Shown here piece after piece: positions 48,055 to 58,499 of a DNA stretch of 64,000 bases. The notes beneath the pieces were generated by a model. The model was not told the origin of the DNA. It saw nothing but the letters and a program-made list of their open reading frames with translations, and made no database searches. Position 1 is the stretch's first letter. Every line of letters starts with the position of its first letter. A program made the position numbers and the translations under genes. Source of the DNA: Euglena gracilis (lineage: Eukaryota > Euglenida > Euglenophyceae > Euglenales). The DNA lies in contig CP154954.1 of assembly GCA_039621445.1 (NCBI GenBank), forward strand, positions 40,355,572 through 40,419,571, given 5' to 3'.

Positions 48055-49165
48055 TCATGATGCCTGGTACACAGAAAGACATGCACGACCCTCAAGAAAC
48101 CTTGGACTTTTTGACCTGATTTTTTGTCTAGCCCCTCCCCACTGCCAGGTGCTGCTGTCTGAGAACAATTCTTGTGATGCCGGGGATTGAAATGCCATGC
48201 ACACACCTGGCTGCAAAAATTCTTTCACTTCCATAATTTGATCCTTGATCCCTTGTGGAATGGTTAGGTTGTTGTCCCAACCCCACTTGGTGTGTAGCTC
48301 CACCATTTTTAAAAGTTGATAGGTTAGCATTCTTGTTAATGGCATCGAGACTAAAAAGCTTCTGACTTGCCCACAAAAGAACTCAGTTTTCTACAGCTCA
48401 CTTTTTTGTGACACACAGACTCTCATGACAGTCGGAAAGTTTTGTGTCAGGCTGCTTATACCAAAGCATGCATCTTGAAACTGCCATTTCCCCCCAGTTG
48501 CATGCAAACATGTTTTTCCAGGCTTCTGTGCAGTTTTAAGTGAAGGTAAGCATCTTTCAGATCGATTTTTTCACAGAAGGAACATTTTCCTAAATATGGG
48601 TAGATGTTTCTCATGTGCTCCAATGTGAACTTCTGGGGAGTGTGGTGAAATGGAGATTTAACTGTCGACAGTCTGAAATTAGTCTTTCCTTTGTGTTTTC
48701 CCTTTCTTTTTTTAAATGACGAAATAAGCGACAAAATCTTTTGCCTCCTCTGGGGGATTTGCCTGGTTGCCCCTGAACATTCGTGTTCTCCCAGAATTTT
48801 CTGGGCAGTTATTATTCCTTGAGAGGTTTTGAATGGAACTTTTAAGGACATCTGAGGGGGGAGGGGAAGGTCTGTAATAATCCCTTTCCTTATCATGTTT
48901 AGTACCTGTCTGCTGGCCCCAGCCTTTATCCAATGGTGAATGCTGGCGTGCAAGGCTCTGTAAGGGGCAAACCTGGGTGTAATGTGTCTGGGGATTTCGC
49001 AGGCCCCGTCACTGGGTTCCTTCCCCTTGGATGCCCCATCACCTCGATCCCTTCTGGCTGTCATATCACTGGGACTACAGCTGACCCTGCTTTGGGGCTT
49101 CTCAAACCCACGCTTTCCCCCTGTTTTGGAATGATGCGGGAAATTCTGTGTCTGCAGTCCGGAGG
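48055..49165 (-). pseudogene. DIRS E/F: gag-pol linker, RT N-part and RNase H start, RT core deleted
   Basis: Reading down from 49165: linker (KQGESVGLRSPKAG), IPRHITPRFAPYRAL, RT start (FKTSQGIITAQKILGEHE, KIDLKDAYLHLKL, MQLGGNGSFKMHALV). After that, near 48376-48460, roughly 290 bp present in B are missing, including the YLDD box. It resumes near 48376 with the counterpart of VGQVRSYLVSM, then WGWDNNLTIPQGIKDQI and LFSDSSTWQWGG. 5' truncated at 49165, so no left repeat or gag. Confidence 0.75.
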
Positions 49166-50580
49166 AAGTGTGGGCGGCGGGCGGCAGCCTGGCGCCTGTG
49201 CACCTGAATTAACGTATTTCCCTCCCCTTCCGCTACTTTTTTTTACCTGCAAACGTTCCTCCCCTATGTACGTCCAAAGCTTTCCCTTTTCCCCTTTCTG
49301 GAGAATTTCGAAGAAACCTTTCGCTTTCTCCTTGGTGTGCAACCTACTTATGAAAGGTAAAACTCATTGGAGTAACAAAAACTGGTTTTTCTCTTTTTGT
49401 TCCCAATTCCCCAAGAGGAAAGGCACAATGCAAAGGCTTCAGATGTTTCCTCCGAATCCAAGTTCGACTGTTCTGAGGGTTTTTCTCTCTGGTGAACCAA
49501 AACTGGAAGCTCGTAGACAATGAAGCAAAGGAGTACCACCTGTGGGGGAAGGAGTGAAAAGTGCTGACGTGTGCAGGGGCAGATCCCGGTTGAGTCTGCC
49601 ACGATCGTGCCAGCTGTGGTTTCCACAGTGGTGCGATCGTCACTGAACCTACTCTGCAGGTACCCTACAGAGCTGGGACGTGCCTGGTACACATCCCCCG
49701 CTCAGGGCCACGCCCGATTTCCTTCTTGGACCAGGGATTCCCAGGTCCAAGCAGGATATCTGAAGCTTCTACGGTGGGGTTCACTACTCCATTTGGTGTC
49801 TCTCTTTTCCGCATAGCATCATCCACCCAAAGCCCAAAACGCGCAAAAGGTTAGCTGCTTTCCGCGGTTACCTATTAGACGTTTCGGCTTGGGTGGGGTG
49901 TGAACAAGCCCACTTTGGTAATCGGGGCTGGCAGGTTTCCTGTCAAAGTATCTCATCCACCAAATTGGGTGAGCCAAAGGCACACGTGGTTGGTCAAGCG
50001 TATTCACTCAAAACCCGAAGGGAGATGTGTGGAAGGGGGGGGAGGGCACGCTCCTTTCCTGTTCATACCCTGATAGGGCTCCTAGGCGGTCATACCGCAC
50101 TAGGAAACAAAAGAGCGCTTACAGAACCGACTGCCGGCGACAGCTTTGCGGTGGGGTGAAAGAAGGGAGGAGAGGGGGGGTTGCTTAAGCCAAAACAGAA
50201 TTTTCGCTGTCTTGCAGACATAAGGGGCCTTAGGGCCGAAAAGTGAAACTTTGGACTATTATTATGGCATGCGCGCTGTGTGCTGTGTGACTCTTAGCGG
50301 CTTGACAGGTATCCCGGCTGCAGAGGTCTTCACGGCAGCAGGTCCTCCACGACGTGAAATGTGGCGCTTACCTCCTGCAGACGGGTTCCGTCCGCACGGC
50401 CAGTGGTGGAGGGGGGGGTGTGCTCATGGTTGCTTACATCCAGAGCTCGTGTTTGTGTCATACACCCGGGCTCATCTCATGGCTGTTTAGCGTTTTCCGC
50501 TACCATCCATGATCCTCCTGGTGTATCCAGGGTCCATGAAGGCGCTTACCTTACACGGGGTCTGTTAATGCCGTTTCGGC
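49166..50580. other. No recognisable gene
   Basis: Frames on both strands (for example minus 49348-49692, plus 49893-50159) show no domain. On the minus strand GTAAGCGC, a good 5' splice-site match, occurs near 50375 (in GGAGGTAAGCGCC) and 50538 (in AAGGTAAGCGCC), and the same word also at 50122. These may belong to exons of the minus-strand locus that follows, but I cannot build a model. Confidence 0.35.
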
Positions 50581-50581
50581 A

Positions 50582-50899
50582 TCATATCCTCTCCAACCGC
50601 CAGTAATCATGGAGGGCGTCCAGGGGGGCTTCCACCAGGACCATTTGGATTTGCTGTGGTGGTGGCCTGTCGACGAGCCAAGTTTCTGCCGATTCGTATT
50701 CGAAATCTTTTGCCACCCAATCCCGAATCCATCCTTCGGGGACTGCGTGCTTGGTTAAACTCGCTCGTTTCGCGAGGAACCGCTGCAGCTTCTCACAGTA
50801 TTTTCTGGGAAGAGCGGCTGGCCAGATAAAATAGTTCATCCGTGGACGGTTGGCTGACACCTGCGGCCGCGTGGAAGTCAATGGGCATGTGTTGTGCAC
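50582..50899 (-). CDS. Unrecognised minus-strand segment, 105 codons
   Basis: Charged, globular-looking sequence (YFIWPAALPRKYCEKLQRFLAKR, EGWIRDWVAKDFEYESAETWLV) with no motif I know. It lies just downstream, on the same strand, of the Cys/His-rich segment and overlaps a frame continuing from it, so it may be its C-terminal part after a frameshift or an intron. Confidence 0.35.
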   Translation of the reverse strand: MHNTCPLTSTRPQVSANRPRMNYFIWPAALPRKYCEKLQRFLAKRASLTKHAVPEGWIRDWVAKDFEYESAETWLVDRPPPQQIQMVLVEAPLDALHDYWRLERI

Positions 50900-50926
50900 A
50901 TTCCACGGGGACTGTATGGGGTCGTA

Positions 50927-51835
50927 CTATGGCCCAAGCCCGTATTTCCAGGTGAAACCGTGGTTTTCGGGTGGCCGTTGTGGCAGGCACTGGCGACCGT
51001 TTTGGCCCTGCGTGGTGAGCATTTGCAAAAGCATCTTTTCCATGTCTGGTGTCTCCCAGAGGTAAGGTAATCTTACCCATGCCTCCTCAGCAGTGCGGCG
51101 TATCGCCCCACTGTCGATCTGCCACCCATTGGCCATTCCTGTGTTGCGGTAGTCGTCAAGCTTGAAGTTGGAGTACTTGAAAAATTCCTTGAACTTTTTG
51201 TGCAAGGTGGAATATTCCTCCAGGGGCTTCTGGCGGCTTACCACGATTGTGCGAACTGTGCCTTCCGCAGTTTGCCAAAAGGTTCCGCGAAAGGAGTTGA
51301 CGCAGAGCAATGACACATTTGTGCAATCCCGCTCCGTGTAGTGGAAGTTGTGCTTGTGGCTCCAACTGCCCACGCACTTGACACATACCAAGGCGGCACA
51401 GTTGGGGACGTGTATGTCCTTGTGGAACGATTTTCGATACACAGGGTTGCATACGTGGACGAGGGGTAATCCCAAGTCAGGTGCACTGTTATATGTCTTG
51501 TGGCAGACAGTGCAGAGCCACCAAAAACTGTCTTCTGTTTTGTCGACGAGGAGTTCATCGCCGAAGTATTGGGCCAAAAAGCATGGCCATCTAGAATTGT
51601 AATAATTCCAGGTCACGTTCTGGTCGAAGAAACATTTTCGGCCTTGACAGAACAGTTGCTCAATCCATCGATTGAGACATTGACTTTTCCTCAGTTTGTG
51701 GTCGATTCCCATGTCTTTCAGGTCCACGTGTCGTTCAGGTCAGGGGTCTCAGGATCATCCCGAGCGACCTTCCATCCATGAGTGACCATCACATTCAAGT
51801 CAATGACAATTTCGTCTTCCGTGGGTGTTTCAGCC
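50927..51835 (-). CDS. Cys/His-rich protein segment, possible zinc-binding domain
   Basis: Open frame from 51727 (266 codons), extended upstream in the next frame by DEIVIDLNVMVTHGWKVARD (about 51835-51740); one frameshift or a short intron separates them. In the 266-residue part, Cys at 72, 75, 93, 110, 115, 118, 135 and 142 and His at 76, 91, 124, 126 and 129 give CTVCH...HVC and CVKCVGSWSHKHNFH, a plausible zinc-binding fold of a kind I do not recognise. The rest is rich in Trp and Tyr (FFDQNVTWNYYNSRW). The composition is unlike the flanking proline-rich segments. It might be a host gene, its pseudogene, or an element protein. Confidence 0.45.
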
Positions 51836-52047
51836 GTTGAGGCGCGGGATTTTCCCTGCACATTTGACTGAGGTTTCGGCTGTGAGGTTTTTCCAGAGCC
51901 GGATGACGTGACGTGCGTGAATACTTGTCCCGAGGTTGATCCCAGAGAAGAGGATGCAACGCCCTGGCTTCCAGCACCACCACCACATTGCGGTGGGGGC
52001 CGGTCACCAGATTTTGGTGTGGGTTTGCAAGGTGCGGCGCCTGGCTT

Positions 52048-52836
52048 TTATTTGGCCGCCGCGTTCGAGCTTCCGGGTTCTGGAGCGTCCGAAGGCTGTC
52101 TTTCGGCGTCGCGCTTGCTCGCCCAGGTGCGTGGTGACGCCTGGGATGGTGGTGTTCTTCCAGATATCGAGCGTCGTTGTCCTTCAGCAGTTTCCCGAGC
52201 TGAGGGTCGCCCTACATGCTCCTTCGCGGCTTTCGTGGGTTTCCCAGGGGTAGCCGTGAGGGATAGTGTGGGTGCAGGCGTGGCCGGCGCACTTCGTGCT
52301 GGTTGAGCCTGTGGCGGAGGCATGGACGTCCGCTAATCCAGTTTTTCAGGTGCCGGTGTCCTCGTGCCTTGACGCTTCTGTGCAGCGGTTGTGGTTGTGC
52401 GCTGAGGTGCGGGTTCATCCTGTTCCTCAGGTAACGCTGTCGGTGCTTGCACGGGTTCATCCTGTACTTGCAAGACTGGTGTCTTTTCCACTGCCATTGC
52501 TGTCCGTTCGTCTTCCGTCCGTGTCGCTTCCGACAGCAGCGGAGGAGGTGCCGTTGGGTGAGGTTCATCCTCAACCATGGCTGTAGTATCAGGTGTTTCT
52601 TCCTCCAGCTGGGTATTTTCTGCCGCAGACGTGGAAGAACTGTCTGCTGTACCACGTGGAGTGACAACTGCTATCAGTGAACGCAAACCACCAAGTATGC
52701 GTCCGTCCAGAGATGTGCACGGCTCCGGCCCTTCAGCCGAAGTGGGCTCATTCGCTGGTTCCTTTGTCGACGGAGTTTCCCCGCAAACAGGGAGCTTGAG
52801 GCGTAAGGCCTCAGGCATGCGAGGTACCGTCTCCAC
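52048..52836 (-). CDS. Pro/Thr/Ala/Glu-rich disordered segment
   Basis: Two adjacent minus frames (52333-52836, 167 codons; 52048-52323, 91 codons) of low-complexity sequence with repeated EDEP/QDEP motifs (VEDEPHP, VQDEPVQ, EQDEPAP) and Arg/Pro/Ser-rich end. Probably a disordered linker of the minus-strand locus. No domain. Confidence 0.35.
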
Positions 52837-52963
52837 CGGCGGGTTTTCCCGCAGAGGGTCGGTACACCTGGCGTACTCAGTGAGGTAGGTGAAATTGGTA
52901 CAGGTTTCATTTCACGTGCCGACGATCCTGGGCGCTGGGCAGCTTCTGCCACAGTGTCCAGCA

Positions 52964-53548
52964 TCACGACAGATAGGCTACAGGTTTCCTGTGCCAGAGG
53001 TTCCGCTGGCAGAGGTTCCTCCCGGCCATTGGAGTCGCCTGCTCTTCCTCCTCCGCTTCCGGAGCAGACTCGGCTGTGTGTAGCTGTGCTGCAGAACGCG
53101 GGTCATTCTCGCTTCTGTAGCACGTCCGTGCATCTGACAGACGGTAAAAGCTTATACTTTCACTCCTGTAAGAGTTGGGGTATGGCGGCAGCCATGTCGG
53201 CCTTACCCAGCTTCCTGGTAAAGGCTGTGGCTGGCCCTCGTCGGTAATGCAGAGGCCTCCCCTCTGCGCCCGACGGCTTTCACCCATGCCGTTCTCGCCT
53301 GTGTCTTCCAGAAAGGCGGGCAACGGCAGAGCATTCCGAGGCTAGCTTATCCTGTGCGCCGCGACAAAATGCTCGAAGTTCTCATACTTCAGGATATTCC
53401 CGAGCCGGTTTTCGAGCTGCTCCTGGAGGACAATCTGGGCTTCCTGCCAGTCCGGCCGCAGGTTCATCCTGCGTCGGTCTGGGTCATTGGGTCTGTCTTC
53501 TACCTCGGTGTTTCCCCGAGGTAATCCACTTCGTGTGGATTTCCACAT
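52964..53548 (-). CDS. Unrecognised minus-strand segments
   Basis: 53342-53548 ends with DWQEAQIVLQEQLENRLGNILKYENFEHFVAAH, which looks helical and protein-like. 52964-53323 includes an acidic EAEEEEQ stretch. They are separated by a stop and frame change near 53340. No known domain. Confidence 0.3.
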
Positions 53549-53559
53549 CGGTGGTCATG

Positions 53560-54660
53560 TATTCCAGGAAATAGATATAGACCTCTAGGACGTAGGTAAT
53601 CCACGCCTGGTGCAGGCTTGTTCCAACGAAATATTTTCTGCGGTTGATGTTTCAGCAACTTTCTTTCTTGCGTTCTAATCTGGGGATCACCGTTCCCCTT
53701 ACCCTTGCCTTTCCCTTTGCTCTTACCACTTGTGTTTGACAGGAAATCGCACGTCATCCCATTAGTCCCAGTATTCCAGGTCTTCTGGTGTGTATACGGG
53801 GTAGGTGACGGACTCCGTGTTAGGCGTTGGAGCAAATTATTGTGGGCGTCCCCACGATTTGAATGAATAGGCGCGACTGGGGGTGTTCGGGGTTCCCGAC
53901 GTGCCCGTACTGCCGTCACAACTGTCGCTAGCGATTTTTCCTCATCAGCGTCGACGTGCATCGCCGAGGGCGGATTTTACGACCTCGGCGAGCGGAGCTG
54001 TGGCTGCGGCGTCAGATTTTCCGGACCGCAGTCACGCTTGCCGGCGGCAGAGCTTGTGGGTCGTGCCGATGGCGCTTCCGCTACAGCAATGTCTCGCTGT
54101 CGCACTGGCTTACCTGATCGTGATGGGACTGGCATTCCGGTGAGAGCCGCCACAGCACATTGACATCATACTGTTGGCGGTCGTCCCTTGTCATTTCCGC
54201 TCGGGCAGGGTATCCCTGTCCGGCGGAAGTTGGGGGCTGACGTGCGATCTGCTTCTGGATCGTCACAGCATATTCATACTGTCGACGCTCTTCCTCTGAA
54301 TCGAACGGCCGGCTAGTCCACGGGTTGACAGGTTCATCTCGTACCTGGTGGACCTGCGCCACACGAGGCGCTGCCGCGGATTCCCGCGGAAGAGCTCTTC
54401 GAGCACGGGCAGACGTCGCGGGACGATTTCCATCCGTTTGGCGTCTTGGCATAGGGTCAGGAATGGTTGGGTGGGGTAGGTGGATCTCGTGGCACGGGCC
54501 TGTCCGCAGAAACAGGCGTAGGTGACGCTTCCTGGGGGTAATCCCCAGAGACGGTGCACTGAGAAACATGCTGCTGTGTGGGGTAATCCGGCCGGGTAAT
54601 GCGCTCAAAGGTTCGAAATATGCTTTCTTTCATGCGTGGCTGTTCTCTCCGGACAGGAAC
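53560..54660 (-). CDS. Pro/Arg-rich minus-strand segments with DYP motifs
   Basis: 54081-54608 contains RPFDSEEERRQYEYAVTIQKQI and DDRQQYDVNVLWRLSPECQ. Upstream 54457-54660 has RPDYPTQQ and SGDYPQEAS. 53500-53961 has GKSKGKGKGKGNGDPQIR, a basic Gly/Lys tract similar in kind to gag tails. CGATCAG followed by GTAAGCC near 54115 is a good donor splice site. Low complexity prevents assignment. Confidence 0.3.
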
Positions 54661-54665
54661 TTCTC

Positions 54666-55013
54666 CTACCCCTTCCTCGGGTAATCCGGAGGAGTGAGCA
54701 CAAAAACGTGAAAATGCGCGGTGTAAGTGCAAACCGGTGGTACTTGCCGTGCTAAGTGTTGCGGGACTTCCACTCCCAGGTCACACATGGTAATGTCCAT
54801 CGCGAATCCCGACGCGTTCGAGTCGGTGCAATACACCGAACCAGACGTCATTGCCTGGGCGCACATAAACCACAGAGCTCGAAGGGTGTTCGCGATGTTC
54901 AAAATTTGGCGGAAGTTGTCATCCCACAGTTCCTGTGTGAGGTGGTCCGGTGCCGGGGCTGCGGCCATGAACATCACCCGGTTCACCGACTCCGCCGCGC
55001 GGTGGATCATCAC
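54666..55013 (-). CDS. Unknown conserved-looking 115-codon block
   Basis: MIHRAAESVNRVMFMAAAPAP, LWDDNFRQILNIANTLRALW, YCTDSNASGFAMDITMCDLG. Balanced composition with alternating helix and strand character, unlike the proline-rich neighbours. It ends PPDYPRKG. It could be a capsid-like or enzymatic domain, but I have no basis to choose. The GTAAGC at 55020 right upstream could be a donor whose exon ends SRRLPP. Confidence 0.4.
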   Translation of the reverse strand: MMIHRAAESVNRVMFMAAAPAPDHLTQELWDDNFRQILNIANTLRALWFMCAQAMTSGSVYCTDSNASGFAMDITMCDLGVEVPQHLARQVPPVCTYTAHFHVFVLTPPDYPRKG

Positions 55014-55019
55014 GCCCGC

Positions 55020-55334
55020 TTACGGAGGGAGGCGACGAGAGCCTGATGGCTGAAATGGCCGCCCTTCCGCGGGCATAGTGGTCATCCTGCTACAGCTGCC
55101 GGCTTCAGGCTTTCCCTGAGCCGCAGTCCGTGCAGGCGGCTGTGTACCGTATAGGCAGGCATATTGGTCTGGGTGAGGGTGAGTGGTTGGCTGGTAAGGC
55201 GTTACTCCGCCTGGCTCCCTTCCGCCGGGCGGCACGATACCATCCAGGGTCGGTACGGTGGCCTGGTTGGGTTGTTGGCTGTAACGTGGTAAGGGTAACT
55301 TTCCCTTCTTGACCATTTTCGGTACAGAAAAATT
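55020..55334 (-). CDS. Pro-rich exon after a candidate 3' splice site
   Basis: Begins right after TTCTTTCTTTCCACAG (55350-55335), then AATTTTTCTGTACCG and MVKKGKLPLPRYSQQP, followed by Pro/Gly/Thr-rich sequence ending SGSRRLPP. The reading frame also opens upstream through the putative intron (MGNHVVL), which I regard as chance. Confidence 0.4.
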   Translation of the reverse strand, partial: NFSVPKMVKKGKLPLPRYSQQPNQATVPTLDGIVPPGGREPGGVTPYQPTTHPHPDQYACLYGTQPPARTAAQGKPEAGSCSRMTTMPAEGRPFQPSGSRRLPP

Positions 55335-55473
55335 CTGTGGAAAGAAAGAATGATAAGGTTTATTAATAAAACGGCATAAAACTACGTGGTTTCCCATGCA
55401 CTGTCAAAAACTTGACATGGAAGTATCGAGGTCATGCTTTTTGCCCCACAGCTTTCAACCTTGCTGGACATAC
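55335..55473 (-). other. Candidate 139-nt spliceosomal intron
   Basis: Donor GTATGT at 55473-55468, directly after the chromodomain codons for SLLG. Acceptor TTCTTTCTTTCCACAG ending at 55335 with a clear pyrimidine tract. Splicing would remove the stop of the upstream frame at 55382. Confidence 0.4.
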
Positions 55474-55834
55474 CCAGCAAACTGCTTGCTGGCTCCCAAG
55501 TGTCCTGCTCGGGTCCATAAGAGTTCCAGCGGACTTTCCAAAGGTGCATACCTTTGTCGATTTTGTTTTCGAGGATTTTATCGACTACTGTTGGCCGCAG
55601 GCTTTCGCCGGCAGCCACAAATTGCCAGAAAGTGCAAATCCCAACCTTCAAATTCTTTTTCTTTTCACAGAGCTTCATGGATTTACCACAATCTTTGGCA
55701 AAGGAGGGATAATTGTATTGAATTTTGCACTTACATTCTTGGCGGAATCGGACGTGTGTATTACATTGCTGGTGGGCTTTGAATTGCATTTGCACATTAG
55801 TCATTGACGTCAAATTGGTTATTGAAGTCAACAA
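55469..55834 (-). CDS. Chromodomain segment
   Basis: Residues about 83-122 of the open frame (55588-55469) read VVDKILENKIDKG, then LWKVRWNSYGPEQDTWEP, a good chromodomain signature including the aromatic positions and the terminal TWEP. Chromodomains bind methylated histone tails; they occur in host chromatin proteins and at the C-terminus of Ty3-type chromovirus integrases. I see no integrase core upstream (55.9-57 kb, minus), so it is not clearly a chromovirus. Residues 1-75 are Cys/Lys-rich and may be intron or 5' non-coding. It is followed by a candidate intron. Confidence 0.6.
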
Positions 55835-55839
55835 GGAGA

Positions 55840-56380
55840 CAAGTCAAGTAAAGAACCTACAACACCGCCACCACCTCTTCCTCTACAACGCCTCCCCTCC
55901 TTGCCCCAGGTTGGCACATTTTAACGTTCCATTTCAGTTCTCACGGTTCACTTTCATTTGTTCACTCTCAAGTTACTTTCAGTTTCAGTGTTTGTTTCGG
56001 GATCAGTGCGTTGCTTGGTGGTTTGTGCTACCTTCAAGTGTGAGTGAGAGTGTGAGTGAGAGAGAGAGATTGAGATTTCATTCAAAATTGTAGATTTTTC
56101 GATTTTCACCAAATTTTCAGGAAAAATTACAAAAAAGATCCTATGCACCGGCTGGGGTTGGTGAACGCACCTGGGTGAAATAATTGGGGTTGGATTAAGC
56201 CCACCAATTTCCCGAGAAAGCGCAGGCCCCAACCCGGAAACACCCACCCCCCTGCAGTCGGTGGTTACCCACGACGGCGAGGACCCCCCGCCGAGGGGGG
56301 CCTCGGCCAACCGGGACACGCCGGTCGCGGGGGCGACAGGCGGCGCACAGGGGGTGGGAAGAGTGAATGGTACGCAGAGG
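55840..56380. other. No recognisable gene; GAGA tract and GC-rich block
   Basis: A GTGAGA/GAGAGA tract at 56037-56075 and a GC-rich block at 56220-56360 (CGCCGAGGGGGGCC and similar). It may be the leader or LTR region of the degenerate element to the right, but I see no matching repeat within the window. Confidence 0.35.
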
Positions 56381-57120
56381 TTGCTTCAATGACTCTGTCA
56401 GTGAACATTTTTTTGTTCGATTAACGGCAAATCAGAGACCCTGAACATGGTTAGCAGAGGCCAGCTCACTGACTTCATCAGTGAGGATTTTTCAGATTCG
56501 GTGAACATCGTCGCACAGATTTGTTCCGTTGGCTCTGGCAGCAGAAACAGTGCAAACGTTTCAGTTTCGGTTAACATGGCAAGCAAAGGTTGTTTCACTG
56601 ACCCTGTCAGTGAACATTTTACAGAGAAGTTCGACACGCTTGCAGAGGTTTGCTCTGGATGCCGTGCCAGCAGAATGGCACATGAGGACAGTTTCACCAA
56701 CCCTGTGGTCTGTGAATTTTCAGAAGAATATGCAGAAATCTGCTCGTCTCGAGGTCAATCTCAATTTGAGGTTGTGGTGAACATTTCCTAAAATCTGTGG
56801 CAGAAAGCTGCTTTCAGAATGAAAAGGATACTGAATTTTCTGCAGCCCAGTTTTCAGAATCTACGGCATCATTGCGAATTGTGACGGAATCTGTGGCAGA
56901 AAACACTTTTCAGAATGCAGAATCCTTATTGTCTTCAGAATTTTCAGAAACAACACAAAAATCAGAATCTGATTCAGAATCAGAGAAGGTGTCAATTACA
57001 TGCATGAGGCATCACAGTGGCAGGGGCAAAAATTTACAGGTGGTATCACTGCACAGCAGTGACGATGAACCATACCCCCCAGCGTACGAAAGCGAAACAG
57101 AGGAAGAAAAAAACTGCTGA
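56360..57120 (+). pseudogene. Acidic Ser-rich frame with degenerate internal repeats
   Basis: At least three and probably four imperfect repeats of the type GCFTDPVSEHFTEKF...AEVCSG, starting near 56373, 56455, 56586 and 56690, spaced roughly 80-130 bp. After a stop near 56790 comes a Ser/Glu-rich stretch (SEFSETTQKSESDSESEKV) and EETEEEKNC to stop at 57118. No known domain. Position suggests a gag-like leader protein of the downstream element, but it could be independent. Confidence 0.4.
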
Positions 57121-57584
57121 AAAAGATATAATTCAGGAAATGGTTATGCAAAGAATGAAGTCTGCTGGCATGTGTCCAATAAATTTTTCAAGTTTTCAGC
57201 AAATTTGGGTGGCGTCACGAGACAGCAGACCAGGTCCAGAACAAACAAATTTGTGTTTAACAGCCCAGCCAGAACCATCGGTGTTAACACGGAGTTCATA
57301 GTCGCAAGCAGCACAGCCGGCTGCAGCCCAGCCGCAGGTTTTTCAGGCAACCCAGCCGTTTTCGCTTGAGATATCTGTCCCAGCCCAGATCCCTGTCCGA
57401 AACCAGCAAGATTTGGAAATGGATTCGGGCCATGTCCAATCTAATGATGACTGGAACACTGGGGTGAAGAAATCAGTTGCAAAATTGAAGGTTTACAATG
57501 CAGAGGTTTGGTGCAGGAAGGGGAAAATCCTGAGAAAACAGATGAAAATCTGGTGGGTGATGCAGAAAACAGCCAAATCGGGCA
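57121..57584 (+). other. Degenerate continuation, no clear frame
   Basis: Short frames (57017-57301 and 57172-57369) contain Gln/Pro/Ala sequence (QPEPSV, AGCSPAAGF) suggesting a low-complexity linker interrupted by stops. Nothing firmer. Confidence 0.3.
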
Positions 57585-58499
57585 TTGGCCAGGTTACAGG
57601 GGCAAACATTGAATCTGGTGAATGAGGCATTGGACATGCATGCTCAGCGAAAGGCTGATCACATTGCCATGATGAAGCATGTAATTCAGGCTGAACTGAG
57701 TGCAACCGTAAACGACTTGCTGTTGCAGTTCCTGCAAAATGGTGAAATGGTGCAAAATCTGGCCCAATGCCAAAGGCATTTGTTGAGTGTGGAAATGGAA
57801 AGGCAGTTTGATGAAAAAGTGAAGAAAGTGCAGGATGGAATAAACACTTTTTATGAGGCCCAGGTTGAGGAGTTGAATGAGAGGGATTTTTCTCAGAGGC
57901 TGTCATTTTTGAAAAAATCTGTGGGGGAGATGCATGTGGCGGAACAGCAAGTGGGGAAGAGGGAAAACCGGGAGGAAATTGCTGTTAATCTGGTCAAATC
58001 CGCAGTCGCTGGGCTAAGCTCTGGTCTGTAGGGCCGTTTTGTGATCATTTTTCAGCAATGCAAAGGTTTTGGGGAGACTGACTGTGCCAAAATTCAGGCA
58101 CAGGCTGAAAAATTGAAGGAACTTTCACAGTCCCTGAAGCGAGAGAGCAAATCTCTGAATGATTGTTTGAGGAGGCTGGAAAATTTTCTGGGTCGGAAAG
58201 ATTATCCCATTGAGAAAGTCTGTGACCTGTTTAACAAGAGTGAGGAAACAATTCCGTTGGAGGTGCTAAGGGGGTTGAGGCCGCAAACAAAAAAGAACAT
58301 GGACTTCTTTATCAGTGAAAGGTTGCAGGAGACGTTGAGGCTGAGTGAAAGGGAGGGGTATTTTGAAAAAGTACTGGCTGAAATGGAAAATTCGATGAAC
58401 GGTAGGTTGGAGTTTTACTGCAATAGCAGTCCCGTGAACTTTTTGAAGAGCAACAGGAGCGAAAAAATTGCAGCAAAAGCTGGATTAGTTTCAGGCTGA
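57585..58499 (+). pseudogene. Two-part coiled-coil protein
   Basis: 57585-58031 (148 codons, VNEALDMHAQRKADHIAMM, QFDEKVKKVQDGINTFYEAQ) and 58041-58499 (152 codons, KIQAQAEKLKELSQSLKRESKSLNDCLRRLENFL) are rich in Leu, Glu, Lys and Gln in heptad-like spacing. A stop and a frame change near 58030 separate them. They probably form one gag-associated or structural coiled-coil protein of the degenerate retroelement. A third short frame (58504-58680) continues similar Lys/Glu sequence to the border of an antisense fragment. Confidence 0.45.

Larger units (their letters stand above)
45239..48055. mobile_element. Element G: 2.8-kb insert with 180-bp direct repeats
   Basis: It interrupts the RNase H region of E/F; DIRS homology stops near 45225-45238 and resumes near 48055-48065. 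Direct repeats at 45240-45419 and 47839-48017 match closely over about 180 bp (for example CTTGAAATTGCCTTTGATCAG in both, and GGAATAGTACTAT), like short LTRs, though I see no TG...CA ends and 38 bp follow the second copy. Interior frames: minus 45546-45851 (101 codons), minus 46145-46633 (162 codons), minus 46913-47203 and plus 46999-47268. None has a domain I recognise, so the class of G is open. Confidence 0.55.

Noticed and set aside
55469-55834. C-terminal chromodomain of a chromovirus integrase
   Set aside because: No integrase motifs (HHCC or DDE core) were found upstream on the minus strand, where 55.9-57 kb holds plus-strand element sequence. Kept as an unassigned chromodomain.
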